Source of the DNA: CAYNND01 sp964398775
GTDB lineage: Bacteria; Patescibacteriota; Minisyncoccia; Phycocordibacterales; UBA2100
DNA length: 64,000 nucleotides
Direction of reading: 5' to 3'
Assembly (NCBI GenBank): GCA_964398775.1
Contig: CAYNND010000002.1
Coordinates: 1-64,000, forward strand
Shown: in pieces, positions 8,217-15,964 of the stretch
Layout: each line of letters opens with the position of its first letter
Numbering within the stretch: position 1 is the stretch's first letter
Notes under the pieces: model-generated
The model's database searches: none
What the model was told of the DNA's origin: nothing
Seen by the model: only the letters and a program-made list of their open reading frames with translations
Translations under genes and position numbers: made by a program

Positions 8217-8741
8217 ATGATTACCTATACAATCTATGACCAAACGGTCCCTATGTTTACTCAAAGCCTTAACACGCTTAAGGCGCAGCTCAAGAAAGCG
8301 GAGGATTTTGCAGCAGCAAGAAATGTCGATGTAAATAAATTACTCCTTGATCGCATCGTCTTTGACCAATTCCCTCTTGTAAAACAAGTGCAGCTCTGCA
8401 GTGATATTGCAAAACGCACGGCAGGAGTACTCGCTAAAGTTGAGGTTCCAAAGTATGAAGACAACGAAGAGACGTTTGCTCAACTCTACGCACGAATTGA
8501 TAGGACGCTCGAATTTCTTGCAACTATTTCACCAGAGCAAATGGAGATTGGACATACTGAAGTCATTCCAATGAGTTGGATGCCATCGAAAGGAATCCCC
8601 GCAAGAGAGTATGTGTCTGCATATGCACTTCCAAACTTTTACTTCCACGCGACAGTCGCATACTCAATCATGAGAAAAAATGGAGTTACACTCGGAAAGG
8701 CAGACTTCCTTGGTCAGCTCCCGCTTGTTGATGTGAAATAG
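8217..8741 (+). CDS. DUF1993 family protein
   Basis: About 174 aa. Resembles the DUF1993 (PF09351) family, which has a DinB/YfiT-like four-helix fold; features include YDQTVPMFTQSLNTLKAQL at the N-terminus, DQFPLVKQVQLCSDIAK in the middle and LPNFYFHATVAYSIMRKNG near the end, where His and Asp could bind metal. No enzymatic role is established. A GTG two codons upstream (8211) is an alternative start. It sits 1 nt before the ABC ATPase gene, so the three genes are probably one operon. Confidence 0.82.
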   Translation: MITYTIYDQTVPMFTQSLNTLKAQLKKAEDFAAARNVDVNKLLLDRIVFDQFPLVKQVQLCSDIAKRTAGVLAKVEVPKYEDNEETFAQLYARIDRTLEFLATISPEQMEIGHTEVIPMSWMPSKGIPAREYVSAYALPNFYFHATVAYSIMRKNGVTLGKADFLGQLPLVDVK

Positions 8742-8742
8742 C

Positions 8743-9657
8743 ATGAGTGACGCCCTTACAATAACCGGTCTTACAAAACGCTACGAAAACGGTACTGAAG
8801 CACTCAAGGGTGTCTCACTTTCCATACCTGAAGGTGATTTCTTTGCGCTACTTGGACCTAATGGTGCTGGGAAAACTACCATTATTGGTATTACTACTGG
8901 CATTGTTACTAAAACGAGTGGTGAGGTTTCAGTCTTTGGAACTTCAATAGACAAAGAACCGGATAGCGTAAAATCGCATATTGGTATTGTCCCCCAAGAA
9001 GTAAATTTCAATATTTTTGAAAAACCACTTGATATAGTCATCAACCAAGGTGGTTACTACGGGATGTCACGAGCTGAAGCACAACCTCGTGCACACGAAC
9101 TCCTCGAAAAACTTGGTCTCGGTGACAAGAAAGAAGTTATGTCACGCACACTTTCAGGCGGCATGAAGCGACGACTTATGATTGCACGTGCACTCATACA
9201 CAAACCTAAGCTACTCATTCTTGATGAGCCGACTGCGGGAGTTGATGTTGAGCTTCGCAGAGGAATGTGGGATTTTCTCAAGACACTGACAAGCGATGGT
9301 GTAACGATACTGCTCACGACTCATTACCTTGAAGAAGCTGAGCATCTTTGCAAACGTGTTGCAATCATCAACAAGGGTCTTATTGTAAAAAACACATTGA
9401 TGTCTGAACTGCTCTCTAACCAAGAACAGCGAACGTTTATCATTGAAGCTGCTCATACGATAAACCCTGCTCATTTTGAGCAGATAAAGAAGCTTGGCTT
9501 TCGGACCGTGTCTCAAAACAGCGTTGAAATCACCGTCTCAGGTGATGGTGCACTCACCGAGAGTATAAAAGCAGTACTCTCGGCAGGAATACTCATACAC
9601 AATGTTACGCAGAAGGGCGGGCGCTTGGAAGATATATTTGTTTCACTCACTACATAA
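8743..9657 (+). CDS. ABC transporter ATP-binding protein (ABC-2 exporter type)
   Basis: 304 aa, DrrA/CcmA-like. Walker A GPNGAGKTT, Q-loop IVPQEVNFNIFEK, signature LSGGMKRRLMIARAL, Walker B LLILDEPTAGVD and H-loop TTHYLEEAE are all intact. The C-terminal about 80 aa is the DrrA-type extension. It pairs with the permease gene 2 nt downstream and powers export, perhaps of a drug, polysaccharide or lipid. Its substrate is not shown by the sequence. Confidence 0.95.
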   Translation: MSDALTITGLTKRYENGTEALKGVSLSIPEGDFFALLGPNGAGKTTIIGITTGIVTKTSGEVSVFGTSIDKEPDSVKSHIGIVPQEVNFNIFEKPLDIVINQGGYYGMSRAEAQPRAHELLEKLGLGDKKEVMSRTLSGGMKRRLMIARALIHKPKLLILDEPTAGVDVELRRGMWDFLKTLTSDGVTILLTTHYLEEAEHLCKRVAIINKGLIVKNTLMSELLSNQEQRTFIIEAAHTINPAHFEQIKKLGFRTVSQNSVEITVSGDGALTESIKAVLSAGILIHNVTQKGGRLEDIFVSLTT

Positions 9658-9659
9658 CC

Positions 9660-10436
9660 ATGAATACTACTCAGATGTGGAATGCTTACTACACGATTAT
9701 CAGAAAAGAGACTGTACGTATTTTTCGTATTTGGGGACAGACATTTCTTCCTTCGGTAATCATGTCTCTTCTGTACTTTACGGTATTCGGAAAAATTCTC
9801 GGTGAACGCGTTGGAGAAATCCAAGGATTCCCCTATATTCAATTTGTTGTACCTGGCCTCGTCATGCTCTCTGTTATCACAAACGCTTTTACAAATACAT
9901 CGACGAGCTTCTTTGCTGCAAAGTTCATGTCAAGAAATATTGATGAAATCCTAGTGTCTCCGACGCCACCGTGGGTTATCATCGCTGGCTATGTCACCGG
10001 TGGAGTCATCCGAGGAATCATTGTGGGCACTCTCGTAATTGCTGTCTCACTACTCTATGCAGTACCCCCACTGCATAGCATCTTTGTTATCTTTCTCTTT
10101 CTTGTTCTAGCGGCAATCCTCTTCTCCCTTGGCGGCTTAGTGAATGGAATATACGGAAAGACATTTGATGCAATCTCTATAGTACCTACCTTCGTCATAA
10201 CACCAATCGTCTATTTGGCTGGAGTATTCTATTCTGTGCACCAACTCCCCCCATTCTTCCAAAACTTGACCTATATCAATCCAATCTTCTATATAATCAA
10301 TGGCTTTAGATATGGCTTTCTTGGCATAGCTGATGTACCACTCGCGACATCTATTACCGTACTGCTTGCACTCATCACTACACTGCTTTTTGCTAGTATG
10401 TACCTCGTGCGAAATGGACTTGGACTAAAACAGTAG
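9660..10436 (+). CDS. ABC-2 type transporter permease
   Basis: 258 aa with about six hydrophobic helices. FVVPGLVMLSVITNAF, GVIRGIIVGTLVIAVSLL and YLAGVFYSVHQLPPFFQ (the ABC-2 signature near helix 5-6) place it with DrrB/NodJ-type permeases. It is the membrane partner of the adjacent ATPase. The gene converges on ung with 4 nt between stops and no terminator between them. Confidence 0.92.
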   Translation: MNTTQMWNAYYTIIRKETVRIFRIWGQTFLPSVIMSLLYFTVFGKILGERVGEIQGFPYIQFVVPGLVMLSVITNAFTNTSTSFFAAKFMSRNIDEILVSPTPPWVIIAGYVTGGVIRGIIVGTLVIAVSLLYAVPPLHSIFVIFLFLVLAAILFSLGGLVNGIYGKTFDAISIVPTFVITPIVYLAGVFYSVHQLPPFFQNLTYINPIFYIINGFRYGFLGIADVPLATSITVLLALITTLLFASMYLVRNGLGLKQ

Positions 10437-10440
10437 CATC

Positions 10441-11103
10441 TTACCAATCTATCGGTGACAGACCCCATACACGGAGCTGGTTATTTGTTTTAGTAAACGG
10501 CTTGCTTCCAAAAAAACCGTTGTGGGCAGAGAGTGGTGATGGATGTGCTGATTCAATAACACAATGACGAGCTCTGTCGATAAAAGCACCCTTCTTCCGC
10601 GCATAATTACCCCATAAAATAAAGACAATATGTTCGCGCTGCTCAGCGAGTACATGAAGCGCTGCATCTGTAAATGTTTCCCAGCCTTTTCCTTGGTGGC
10701 TCCCAGCCACAGAGGAGCGAACAGTCAATGTTGCGTTTAAAAGCAGGACACCTTGCTGCGCCCAGCGCTCTAAGTTTGCATCATGTGATACAGATGTCCC
10801 AAGGTCACTTTCGAGTTCTTTAAAAATGTTCTGCAGAGATGGTGGCACGGGGACACCATCATTTACAGCAAAGCACAGCCCATTTGCTTGCCCTATTCCA
10901 TGGTATGGATCTTGCCCTACTATAACTACTTTCACTTTCTCAAATGGACACTCATCGAAAGCACGAAATACATTTTTAGGATGTGGATAGACTATGCCTC
11001 GCTTGTATTCATCACGAACGTACGCAGAGAGTTTGGTGAAGTACGGCTTCTCAAACTCTGAAAGCAATCGTGACTTCCAACTTGCCTCAAGTTTCACTGT
11101 CAT
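10441..11103 (-). CDS. ung: Uracil-DNA glycosylase
   Basis: 220 aa family 1 UDG, which removes uracil from DNA to start base-excision repair. The water-activating loop is VGQDPYHGIGQANGLCF, the Pro-rich PPSLQNIFKEL segment follows, LLLNATLTVR holds the uracil-binding Asn, and the Leu intercalation loop is HPSPLSAHNGFFG. Length is normal. A TACTAT -10 box lies 6 nt before the ATG, face to face with the nuclease promoter. Confidence 0.97.
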   Translation of the reverse strand: MTVKLEASWKSRLLSEFEKPYFTKLSAYVRDEYKRGIVYPHPKNVFRAFDECPFEKVKVVIVGQDPYHGIGQANGLCFAVNDGVPVPPSLQNIFKELESDLGTSVSHDANLERWAQQGVLLLNATLTVRSSVAGSHQGKGWETFTDAALHVLAEQREHIVFILWGNYARKKGAFIDRARHCVIESAHPSPLSAHNGFFGSKPFTKTNNQLRVWGLSPIDW

Positions 11104-11109
11104 TTCTGG

Positions 11110-11115
11110 ATAGTA
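11110..11115 (-). promoter_or_regulatory. -10 box (TACTAT) of ung
   Basis: TACTAT on the minus strand, 6 nt before the ung ATG. Confidence 0.45.
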
Positions 11116-11120
11116 TCACG

Positions 11121-11126
11121 TATACT
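11121..11126 (+). promoter_or_regulatory. -10 box (TATACT) of the secreted nuclease gene
   Basis: TATACT ends 6 nt before the ATG at 11133 and supports that start over the open frame that reaches back into ung. Confidence 0.55.
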
Positions 11127-11132
11127 TTCGCC

Positions 11133-11732
11133 ATGTCATCTCGAGATAGGCTCGTACTCACTATTACACTTGCGATACTCATAGTACTCACCACGTGGGG
11201 TTCGCACACAACAAAAGAGCCACAGAGCATCCCAAAACAGCCCACAGCTGTTACACCTCCTACCGAGGATATTCAGGAAATACAGCCTAAAGTGCAGGCA
11301 CCTGATGTGGAACCTACTGCACCTTCTACTCCAGTCAAATCACTGCACCGGGTTATTCGAGTGGTTGATGGTGATACATTTATTATCGACGGAGGACAGT
11401 CTGTCCGCATGATTGGCATGAATACTCCAGAACTCTACCCTCGTGATGGCTCTGAAAAAGACTGCTACGCCGCAGAAGCAACGGCACGGACCATTGACCT
11501 TATATTTCAAAAAGAAGTGGAGCTCGTCAAGGATGTTTCAAATACTGATAAGTACGGACGACTCCTTCGCTATGTGTATGTGGGAGATATTTTTGTGAAC
11601 CTAGACCTTGTGAAAGGTGGTTTTGCGCGAGTGCGGGCATATAAACCAGATACAAAACACCACACTGAGTTGCTCAAGGCAATGAACATTGCCGCGGAAG
11701 AAAAGCGAGGACTCTGGGGTACCTGCAACTAA
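11133..11732 (+). CDS. Membrane-anchored or secreted thermonuclease (SNase) family protein
   Basis: 199 aa. An N-terminal hydrophobic segment (about 8-24) exports or anchors it, followed by a Pro/Thr/Glu-rich linker (25-70) and an SNase domain. Catalytic residues are conserved: the R and E of VRMIGMNTPE and the R of KYGRLLRYVY; VVDGDTFIID provides the calcium-site aspartates. It should degrade extracellular DNA/RNA, a plausible nucleotide-scavenging or defence role. The next gene, convergent, encodes an excalibur-domain protein, a domain often fused to such nucleases. A terminator follows directly. Confidence 0.92.
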   Translation: MSSRDRLVLTITLAILIVLTTWGSHTTKEPQSIPKQPTAVTPPTEDIQEIQPKVQAPDVEPTAPSTPVKSLHRVIRVVDGDTFIIDGGQSVRMIGMNTPELYPRDGSEKDCYAAEATARTIDLIFQKEVELVKDVSNTDKYGRLLRYVYVGDIFVNLDLVKGGFARVRAYKPDTKHHTELLKAMNIAAEEKRGLWGTCN

Positions 11733-11759
11733 AAAGAGCATCTTTTGAGATGCTCTTTT
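11732..11759 (+). terminator. Intrinsic terminator after the nuclease gene
   Basis: AAAAGAGCATC / GATGCTCTTTT inverted repeat with a short TTTTGA loop, T-run on both strands. It probably serves both the nuclease and the convergent excalibur gene. Confidence 0.85.
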
Positions 11760-11778
11760 GTATGTATATCTCTATATA

Positions 11779-12222
11779 CTATCGTGCCATTTGTGGGCGT
11801 GCTTCGCATACAGTACCGTCTTTATCACCATCAAGGCGATATACGTCCATATTTGTACCGAGTCCCTTGCAGCGCTCATAGACTGACTGAGCCTCTGGCT
11901 GAGTCTTGAAGTCATCACAGTTATAGTCGATATCCTGCGCTGTGCAGAATGCATCCACACTGCCTGGAATAAGGTTCCCCGCCTCGTCTCGCTGAATCTG
12001 TGATGCAGCAAAAGAGCCCGTTTTAACAAGCTGCACCACATCGTAATCAGTATTTTTTGCTTCCATACCAAAAGCGAGCATGAGTAAACCAATAGCGCCG
12101 CCAATGACTACTTTAGCCCACGTTGTCTTTGCAAAGAAAAATGCAATAAAACCAAGCACAATAAGGGCGCCAATCACCCACAATCGCACTTTTTTATTTC
12201 CACGTAGTTCCCGAAAATTCAT
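11779..12222 (-). CDS. Membrane protein with C-terminal excalibur calcium-binding domain
   Basis: 147 aa. Two adjacent transmembrane helices (about residues 13-31 and 36-52) are followed by an extracellular part that ends in an excalibur domain: C-x-N-type start in CTAQDIDYNCDDF, then DVYRLDGDKDGTVCEARP, where the DxDxDGxxCE loop binds Ca2+. It starts 1 nt after the DUF2853 stop and is likely co-transcribed with it. In other bacteria the same domain is fused to SNase nucleases; here a nuclease gene faces it. A Ca2+-dependent partnership is inference. Confidence 0.82.
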   Translation of the reverse strand: MNFRELRGNKKVRLWVIGALIVLGFIAFFFAKTTWAKVVIGGAIGLLMLAFGMEAKNTDYDVVQLVKTGSFAASQIQRDEAGNLIPGSVDAFCTAQDIDYNCDDFKTQPEAQSVYERCKGLGTNMDVYRLDGDKDGTVCEARPQMAR

Positions 12223-12223
12223 G

Positions 12224-12547
12224 TTATTTATTGAGCTGAGTAATTATGTAGTAGAACACTGCTCGGTACTTCCGCTTGATAGGCTTCATCTTAAGTGCTG
12301 CCTTTTTGATAAGCTTCATTCCAAGCGCCTTGTCTGCGATCTTGAGCTCATCGGCAACAAAGTTTGTGTACACTCGTTCAAGCTCTGCCTCATCTGCTAT
12401 CGCAACCAACTGAGCATCCTGCTTAAAATTTGCCGCACCCAATTTCTCAACAACCTTTCCAAATACCTCTACATTGAGGGGAACTTTTGTTGCCTGTACT
12501 TGTTTTAGATATGCTGAAACGAGCGCGAATTTATCTTGTTTTGCCAT
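12224..12547 (-). CDS. DUF2853 family protein
   Basis: 107 aa, soluble and helical. The C-terminal KRKYRAVFYYIITQLNK matches the conserved end of DUF2853 (PF11015), and AIADEAELERVYTNFVADEL matches its middle. No function is known for the family. A TAATAT -10 box 6 nt upstream gives it a start-proximal promoter; the excalibur gene follows in the same unit. Confidence 0.85.
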   Translation of the reverse strand: MAKQDKFALVSAYLKQVQATKVPLNVEVFGKVVEKLGAANFKQDAQLVAIADEAELERVYTNFVADELKIADKALGMKLIKKAALKMKPIKRKYRAVFYYIITQLNK

Positions 12548-12553
12548 GTGTGA

Positions 12554-12559
12554 ATATTA
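12554..12559 (-). promoter_or_regulatory. -10 box (TAATAT) of the DUF2853 gene
   Basis: TAATAT on the minus strand, ending 6 nt before the ATG at 12547. Confidence 0.45.
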
Positions 12560-12611
12560 ACGAATAAGTGCGGCTAGTGTACCATATACTTTTGCGCAGT
12601 CAGCACTATGG

Positions 12612-12617
12612 TATACT
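12612..12617 (+). promoter_or_regulatory. -10 box (TATACT, extended TGG)
   Basis: TGGTATACT ends 7 nt before the ATG at 12625 and probably drives the membrane-protein/PH/TVP38 operon. Confidence 0.6.
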
Positions 12618-12624
12618 CACCGAG

Positions 12625-12813
12625 ATGGTTGGCATGTGGTGGTTTATGTTGCTGTTTTCATTTATTGCGTACTTTGGGTATGGGATTGTACTCATGTATC
12701 ACTGGTTCAGCTATTCCCTTGACTCCCGCGCTGCATTCCTCGCAGCGATTGCGTACAATGGAGCTGGGTGCCTTCTGGTGCTCTTTATGACTTCTGCGAT
12801 TCTTTCAATGTAA
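12625..12813 (+). CDS. Small two-helix membrane protein, 62 aa
   Basis: Hydrophobic helices at about residues 3-24 and 36-60 joined by YHWFSYSLDSRAA. The start at 12625 follows the -10 box by 7 nt; the ATG at 12634 is an alternative. It is separated from the PH-domain gene by 3 nt, so it is probably a partner or accessory of the PH-domain membrane protein. No family recognised. Confidence 0.68.
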   Translation: MVGMWWFMLLFSFIAYFGYGIVLMYHWFSYSLDSRAAFLAAIAYNGAGCLLVLFMTSAILSM

Positions 12814-12816
12814 CGT

Positions 12817-13380
12817 ATGAGCCACTTCACGAACCACATACTCGATGAAAATGAGCGCATGCTCCTCAAGGTACGCAAACATTGGTTCCTTATTTTTAGA
12901 GATATTTTTGGAATTGTATGTATGGTACTTGTTCCGCTTGTCTTCATAAGCGTCACCCCTATCGGCATAAGTATGATGGGCACCGCTCAAGGTGTATTCC
13001 TTACCTGCCTGTGGTTCATGGCAGGCTCCATTGCAATGGCAACGGTTTGGACAAACTACTATCTCGATGTATGGATTGTTACGGATAAGCGCATTGTTAA
13101 CGTAGAGCAGATAACATTGTTCAGTCGAGAAACAACAACGATGCGCATCGAGCGTATTCAGGACGCGACAGTTGAGGTGCACGGCTTTCTTCCTACAATG
13201 CTCGGATATGGAAACTTGCGAATCCAGAGCGCCGGAGATAACGGAGAGCACATGATGTTTCAAGGGCTTCCAAATCCTGAGTATGTCCGTGGCATAGTGC
13301 TCGAACAAGTGGATGCAGTTACAGAACACAAAAACAGTCTTACTTTTACTCAGAATGAGCGCCCTATTTCTACCGAATAA
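12817..13380 (+). CDS. PH domain-containing membrane protein (bPH2/YdbS-like)
   Basis: 187 aa. Two transmembrane helices (about 28-50 and 62-84) precede a bacterial PH domain (about 85-170) recognised by YYLDVWIVTDKRIVNVEQ, RIERIQDATVEVHGF and LGYGNLRIQSAG. It belongs to the DUF304/bPH2 group, whose members sit in the membrane and may organise proteins or lipids. It lies in an operon with a 62-aa membrane protein upstream and a TVP38 protein 5 nt downstream. Confidence 0.88.
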   Translation: MSHFTNHILDENERMLLKVRKHWFLIFRDIFGIVCMVLVPLVFISVTPIGISMMGTAQGVFLTCLWFMAGSIAMATVWTNYYLDVWIVTDKRIVNVEQITLFSRETTTMRIERIQDATVEVHGFLPTMLGYGNLRIQSAGDNGEHMMFQGLPNPEYVRGIVLEQVDAVTEHKNSLTFTQNERPISTE

Positions 13381-13385
13381 GCACT

Positions 13386-14096
13386 ATGAATTCACGCATT
13401 AGCCATGAACGCATCAAGTGGTGGTCACTCATCTTTTGGTTAACAACGGTCGGTGCAGTATTTCTCTACGTGTGGCTCAGTGAAGTGCGACTGGTAGAAA
13501 TTGTGCGCGCAATTTTTTTCTACACAACAAGTTCCTATGTAGGGCCGCTATGGTTTATTGCTCTCTATGCAATTCGCCCACTCCTCTTTCTTCCAGTTGT
13601 GTTTCTTTCATCCCTTGGCGGCATGATGTTTGGTTTTTGGCCAGGACTTATATATGTACTCACCGGAGAAACTATCTCATGCAGTATTGCATTCTGTATC
13701 GGCAGATACTTTGGTGCCGACTTTATCAAAGATGATGCTGACCACCTCTCATCACGCATCAAACGGCATGTACAGCAGCACCCATTCTTTGCAGTTCTCA
13801 TGATGAGACTCGCGTTTCTCCCATATGAAGTAGTTGATTATGCTTCGGCGATATTTGGCGCGCGATTCTATCCTTACTTTATGGCAACCTTTATTGGGAG
13901 CATTCCTGGGGCAATCACCCTTACATCAGTCGGCGCCTCAATCAAGAATGTAGAAGATGTAAAACTCTCACTCCTTGAAATTGATGAGCGCCAAGCCTTT
14001 TGGACACTTGCTTTTGCGGTAATCTCTCTCGCTATTGCAGTCGGTGCACATTTTTGGTACACAAAACACACTCGTGTGCATAAACGGCCAGAATAG
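13386..14096 (+). CDS. TVP38/TMEM64 family membrane protein (VTT domain)
   Basis: 236 aa with about six hydrophobic segments and a VTT/SNARE-associated core. FLPVVFLSSLGGMMFGFWPG, CIGRYFGADFIK and MMRLAFLPYEVVDYASAIFG correspond to the family's G-rich and R-x-x-P re-entrant motifs. Distant relative of the DedA gene at 6700-7302. Probably involved in membrane lipid transport. hisS follows after 17 nt. Confidence 0.88.
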   Translation: MNSRISHERIKWWSLIFWLTTVGAVFLYVWLSEVRLVEIVRAIFFYTTSSYVGPLWFIALYAIRPLLFLPVVFLSSLGGMMFGFWPGLIYVLTGETISCSIAFCIGRYFGADFIKDDADHLSSRIKRHVQQHPFFAVLMMRLAFLPYEVVDYASAIFGARFYPYFMATFIGSIPGAITLTSVGASIKNVEDVKLSLLEIDERQAFWTLAFAVISLAIAVGAHFWYTKHTRVHKRPE

Positions 14097-14113
14097 TATA
14101 AAATCACTTTACT

Positions 14114-15352
14114 ATGGTAAACCAGTCGACAGAAAGTTATAAGGGCGTGCGAGATTTTTACCCTGAGGATTGTTTTTATCGGGACTATATACTCAATACT
14201 CTTGCGAAAACTGCTCAATCATTCGGCTATGAGGAGTACGATGCATCAATACTCGAACCGGCTGACTTGTACCGTGGAAAAACAAGTGATGAAATACTCA
14301 GTAAGCAGGCATACCTGTTCAAGGACAGGGGTGACCGAGAAGTCATTTTGAGACCTGAAATGACGCCTACAGTAGCTCGCCTGGTTGCGCATCGACGAAC
14401 AACACTTGGGTATCCACTTCGACTTTTCTCAAACCCAAACTGCTTTCGATATGAGCAACCACAACGAGGACGCCTCCGAGAGTTCTGGCAATTCAATGCA
14501 GACATGTTCGGACTTTCAGGAATCGATGCAGACGCTGAGATTGTCGCACTTGGTCACGCATGCGTAAGAGCATTCGGCGCAACTGAAAAAGACTTTACAA
14601 TACATGTAAACGATAGGCGCGCATTGAACGCTATTTGGGATGAATACAACCTCACTGAGCCGGAACGGAAAAGTGTTATGCATCTGCTTGACGCAAAGGC
14701 GAAGATGGAGCCAGCAGCATTTATTGCAGATATGGAAACAGCCATAGGAAATAGAACAGAACCAGTCTTGCACGCACTTGAAAAGATTGCTGAGTACCCT
14801 ACCCTTGCAGCCCTTATGAAGACGCTTGCTGCGATGGGTATCACCAATGTAAAAGTTGATACTGAGCTTGTGCGTGGCTTTGACTATTATACGGGAGTTA
14901 TCATGGAAGCTTTTGATACTGACCCGACAAACAGACGCGCGATGTACGGTGGCGGTCGCTACGATAACCTGCTTACTCTGTTCGGTGAACAACCTATCCC
15001 AACAGTGGGTTTTGCAATCGGGGATGTTGTTATGCGAGACTTCCTCGAGACACACGGTTTGCTTCCGAAGTATGTTCCAGCTACAGCGGTGATGATTTGT
15101 GTTGTCGACGAGCCAGCAATCTTGGCAGCTCATACACTCGCCCAAACCCTTCGAGCGCGAGGTGTCTCAGTTGCAGTAAACACATCACTACGTAAACTAC
15201 CTGACCAATTTTCATCTGCCGAAAAGCTCTCTATACCAAAGGCAATCGTACTTGGCTCAGGAGATACTGATGGCACCTATTCACTCAAAACACTTGGAGT
15301 AAAGGAGACTGCGAAATTCGACATCGATGGGCTTGTTTCTGCACTCGCATAA
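14114..15352 (+). CDS. hisS: Histidyl-tRNA synthetase
   Basis: 412 aa class II synthetase that charges tRNA-His. Class II motif regions RPEMTPTVARLV, FRYEQPQRGRLREFWQF (motif 2) and PTVGFAIGD (motif 3) are present, as are the HisA box LVRGFDYYTGVIME and GGGRYDNLL. The C-terminal about 90 aa forms the anticodon-binding domain. RPEMTP and RGFDYYTG read closer to the archaeal-like HisS group than to E. coli HisS. A TATAAA box 11 nt before the ATG may give a second promoter within the operon. Confidence 0.96.
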   Translation: MVNQSTESYKGVRDFYPEDCFYRDYILNTLAKTAQSFGYEEYDASILEPADLYRGKTSDEILSKQAYLFKDRGDREVILRPEMTPTVARLVAHRRTTLGYPLRLFSNPNCFRYEQPQRGRLREFWQFNADMFGLSGIDADAEIVALGHACVRAFGATEKDFTIHVNDRRALNAIWDEYNLTEPERKSVMHLLDAKAKMEPAAFIADMETAIGNRTEPVLHALEKIAEYPTLAALMKTLAAMGITNVKVDTELVRGFDYYTGVIMEAFDTDPTNRRAMYGGGRYDNLLTLFGEQPIPTVGFAIGDVVMRDFLETHGLLPKYVPATAVMICVVDEPAILAAHTLAQTLRARGVSVAVNTSLRKLPDQFSSAEKLSIPKAIVLGSGDTDGTYSLKTLGVKETAKFDIDGLVSALA

Positions 15353-15366
15353 TTCCGATTGTCTCG

Positions 15367-15372
15367 TATACT
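15367..15372 (+). promoter_or_regulatory. -10 box (TATACT)
   Basis: TATACT ends 7 nt before the ATG at 15380 and supports that start. Confidence 0.55.
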
Positions 15373-15379
15373 ATCGACC

Positions 15380-15964
15380 ATGACTTCAATCCGACACATC
15401 GTATTTGATATTGAAACTTCAAACACATTTCAAGAAGTAGGCAGTAGCGATCCTGCAAAGCTCGATCTTGCCCTCGTCGGTATTTACGATTCCTTGACTG
15501 ACTCATACGATTCGTTTGTGCAAAGTGAACTCCCTCGACTCTGGGAAGTGCTTGAGAAGTGCGATTTGGTAATTGGGTTTAACTCAGAACACTTTGACCT
15601 TCCTCTACTCAACAAGTACTACCCTGGTGACCTTACGAAGCTTGCACACCTTGATATCCTTACCAAAGTACAGGAAGTGCTCGGACATAGACTCCGACTG
15701 CAGTCTTTAGCGGAAGGAACACTCAAGGCAAAAAAAGGTGGCTCTGGTCTTGAATCGATAGTTTGGTGGAAGAATGGAGAAGTCGAAAAAGTAAGAAAGT
15801 ATTGCCTCAAAGATGTTGAAATCACTAAAAAGATTTTTGACTACGCAGTACTTAACAACGCTCTCAAATATAATGATTTCGGGAGAACACGTGAATTCAA
15901 AATTGACGCGAGTGGTTGGTTGCATAAAAATGATGCAACAATGACACATACACTACCGTGGTGA
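15380..15964 (+). CDS. YprB-like ribonuclease H-fold 3'-5' exonuclease
   Basis: 194 aa DEDD exonuclease fold. Exo I is FDIETSN (D, E), Exo II is VIGFNSEHFDLPLL and Exo III is CLKDVEITKKIFDYA (D). Length matches the RNase_H_2/YprB group rather than a polymerase proofreading domain. The substrate (RNA or DNA) is unknown. The gene stands alone between hisS and the convergent purF, overlapping purF by 12 nt at the 3' ends. Confidence 0.85.
   Translation: MTSIRHIVFDIETSNTFQEVGSSDPAKLDLALVGIYDSLTDSYDSFVQSELPRLWEVLEKCDLVIGFNSEHFDLPLLNKYYPGDLTKLAHLDILTKVQEVLGHRLRLQSLAEGTLKAKKGGSGLESIVWWKNGEVEKVRKYCLKDVEITKKIFDYAVLNNALKYNDFGRTREFKIDASGWLHKNDATMTHTLPW

Noticed and set aside
15953..15964. Possible frameshift suggested by overlapping 3' ends of the exonuclease and purF genes
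   Set aside because: Both proteins have complete motifs and normal lengths; short convergent overlaps occur repeatedly in this window (for example 7297-7302).
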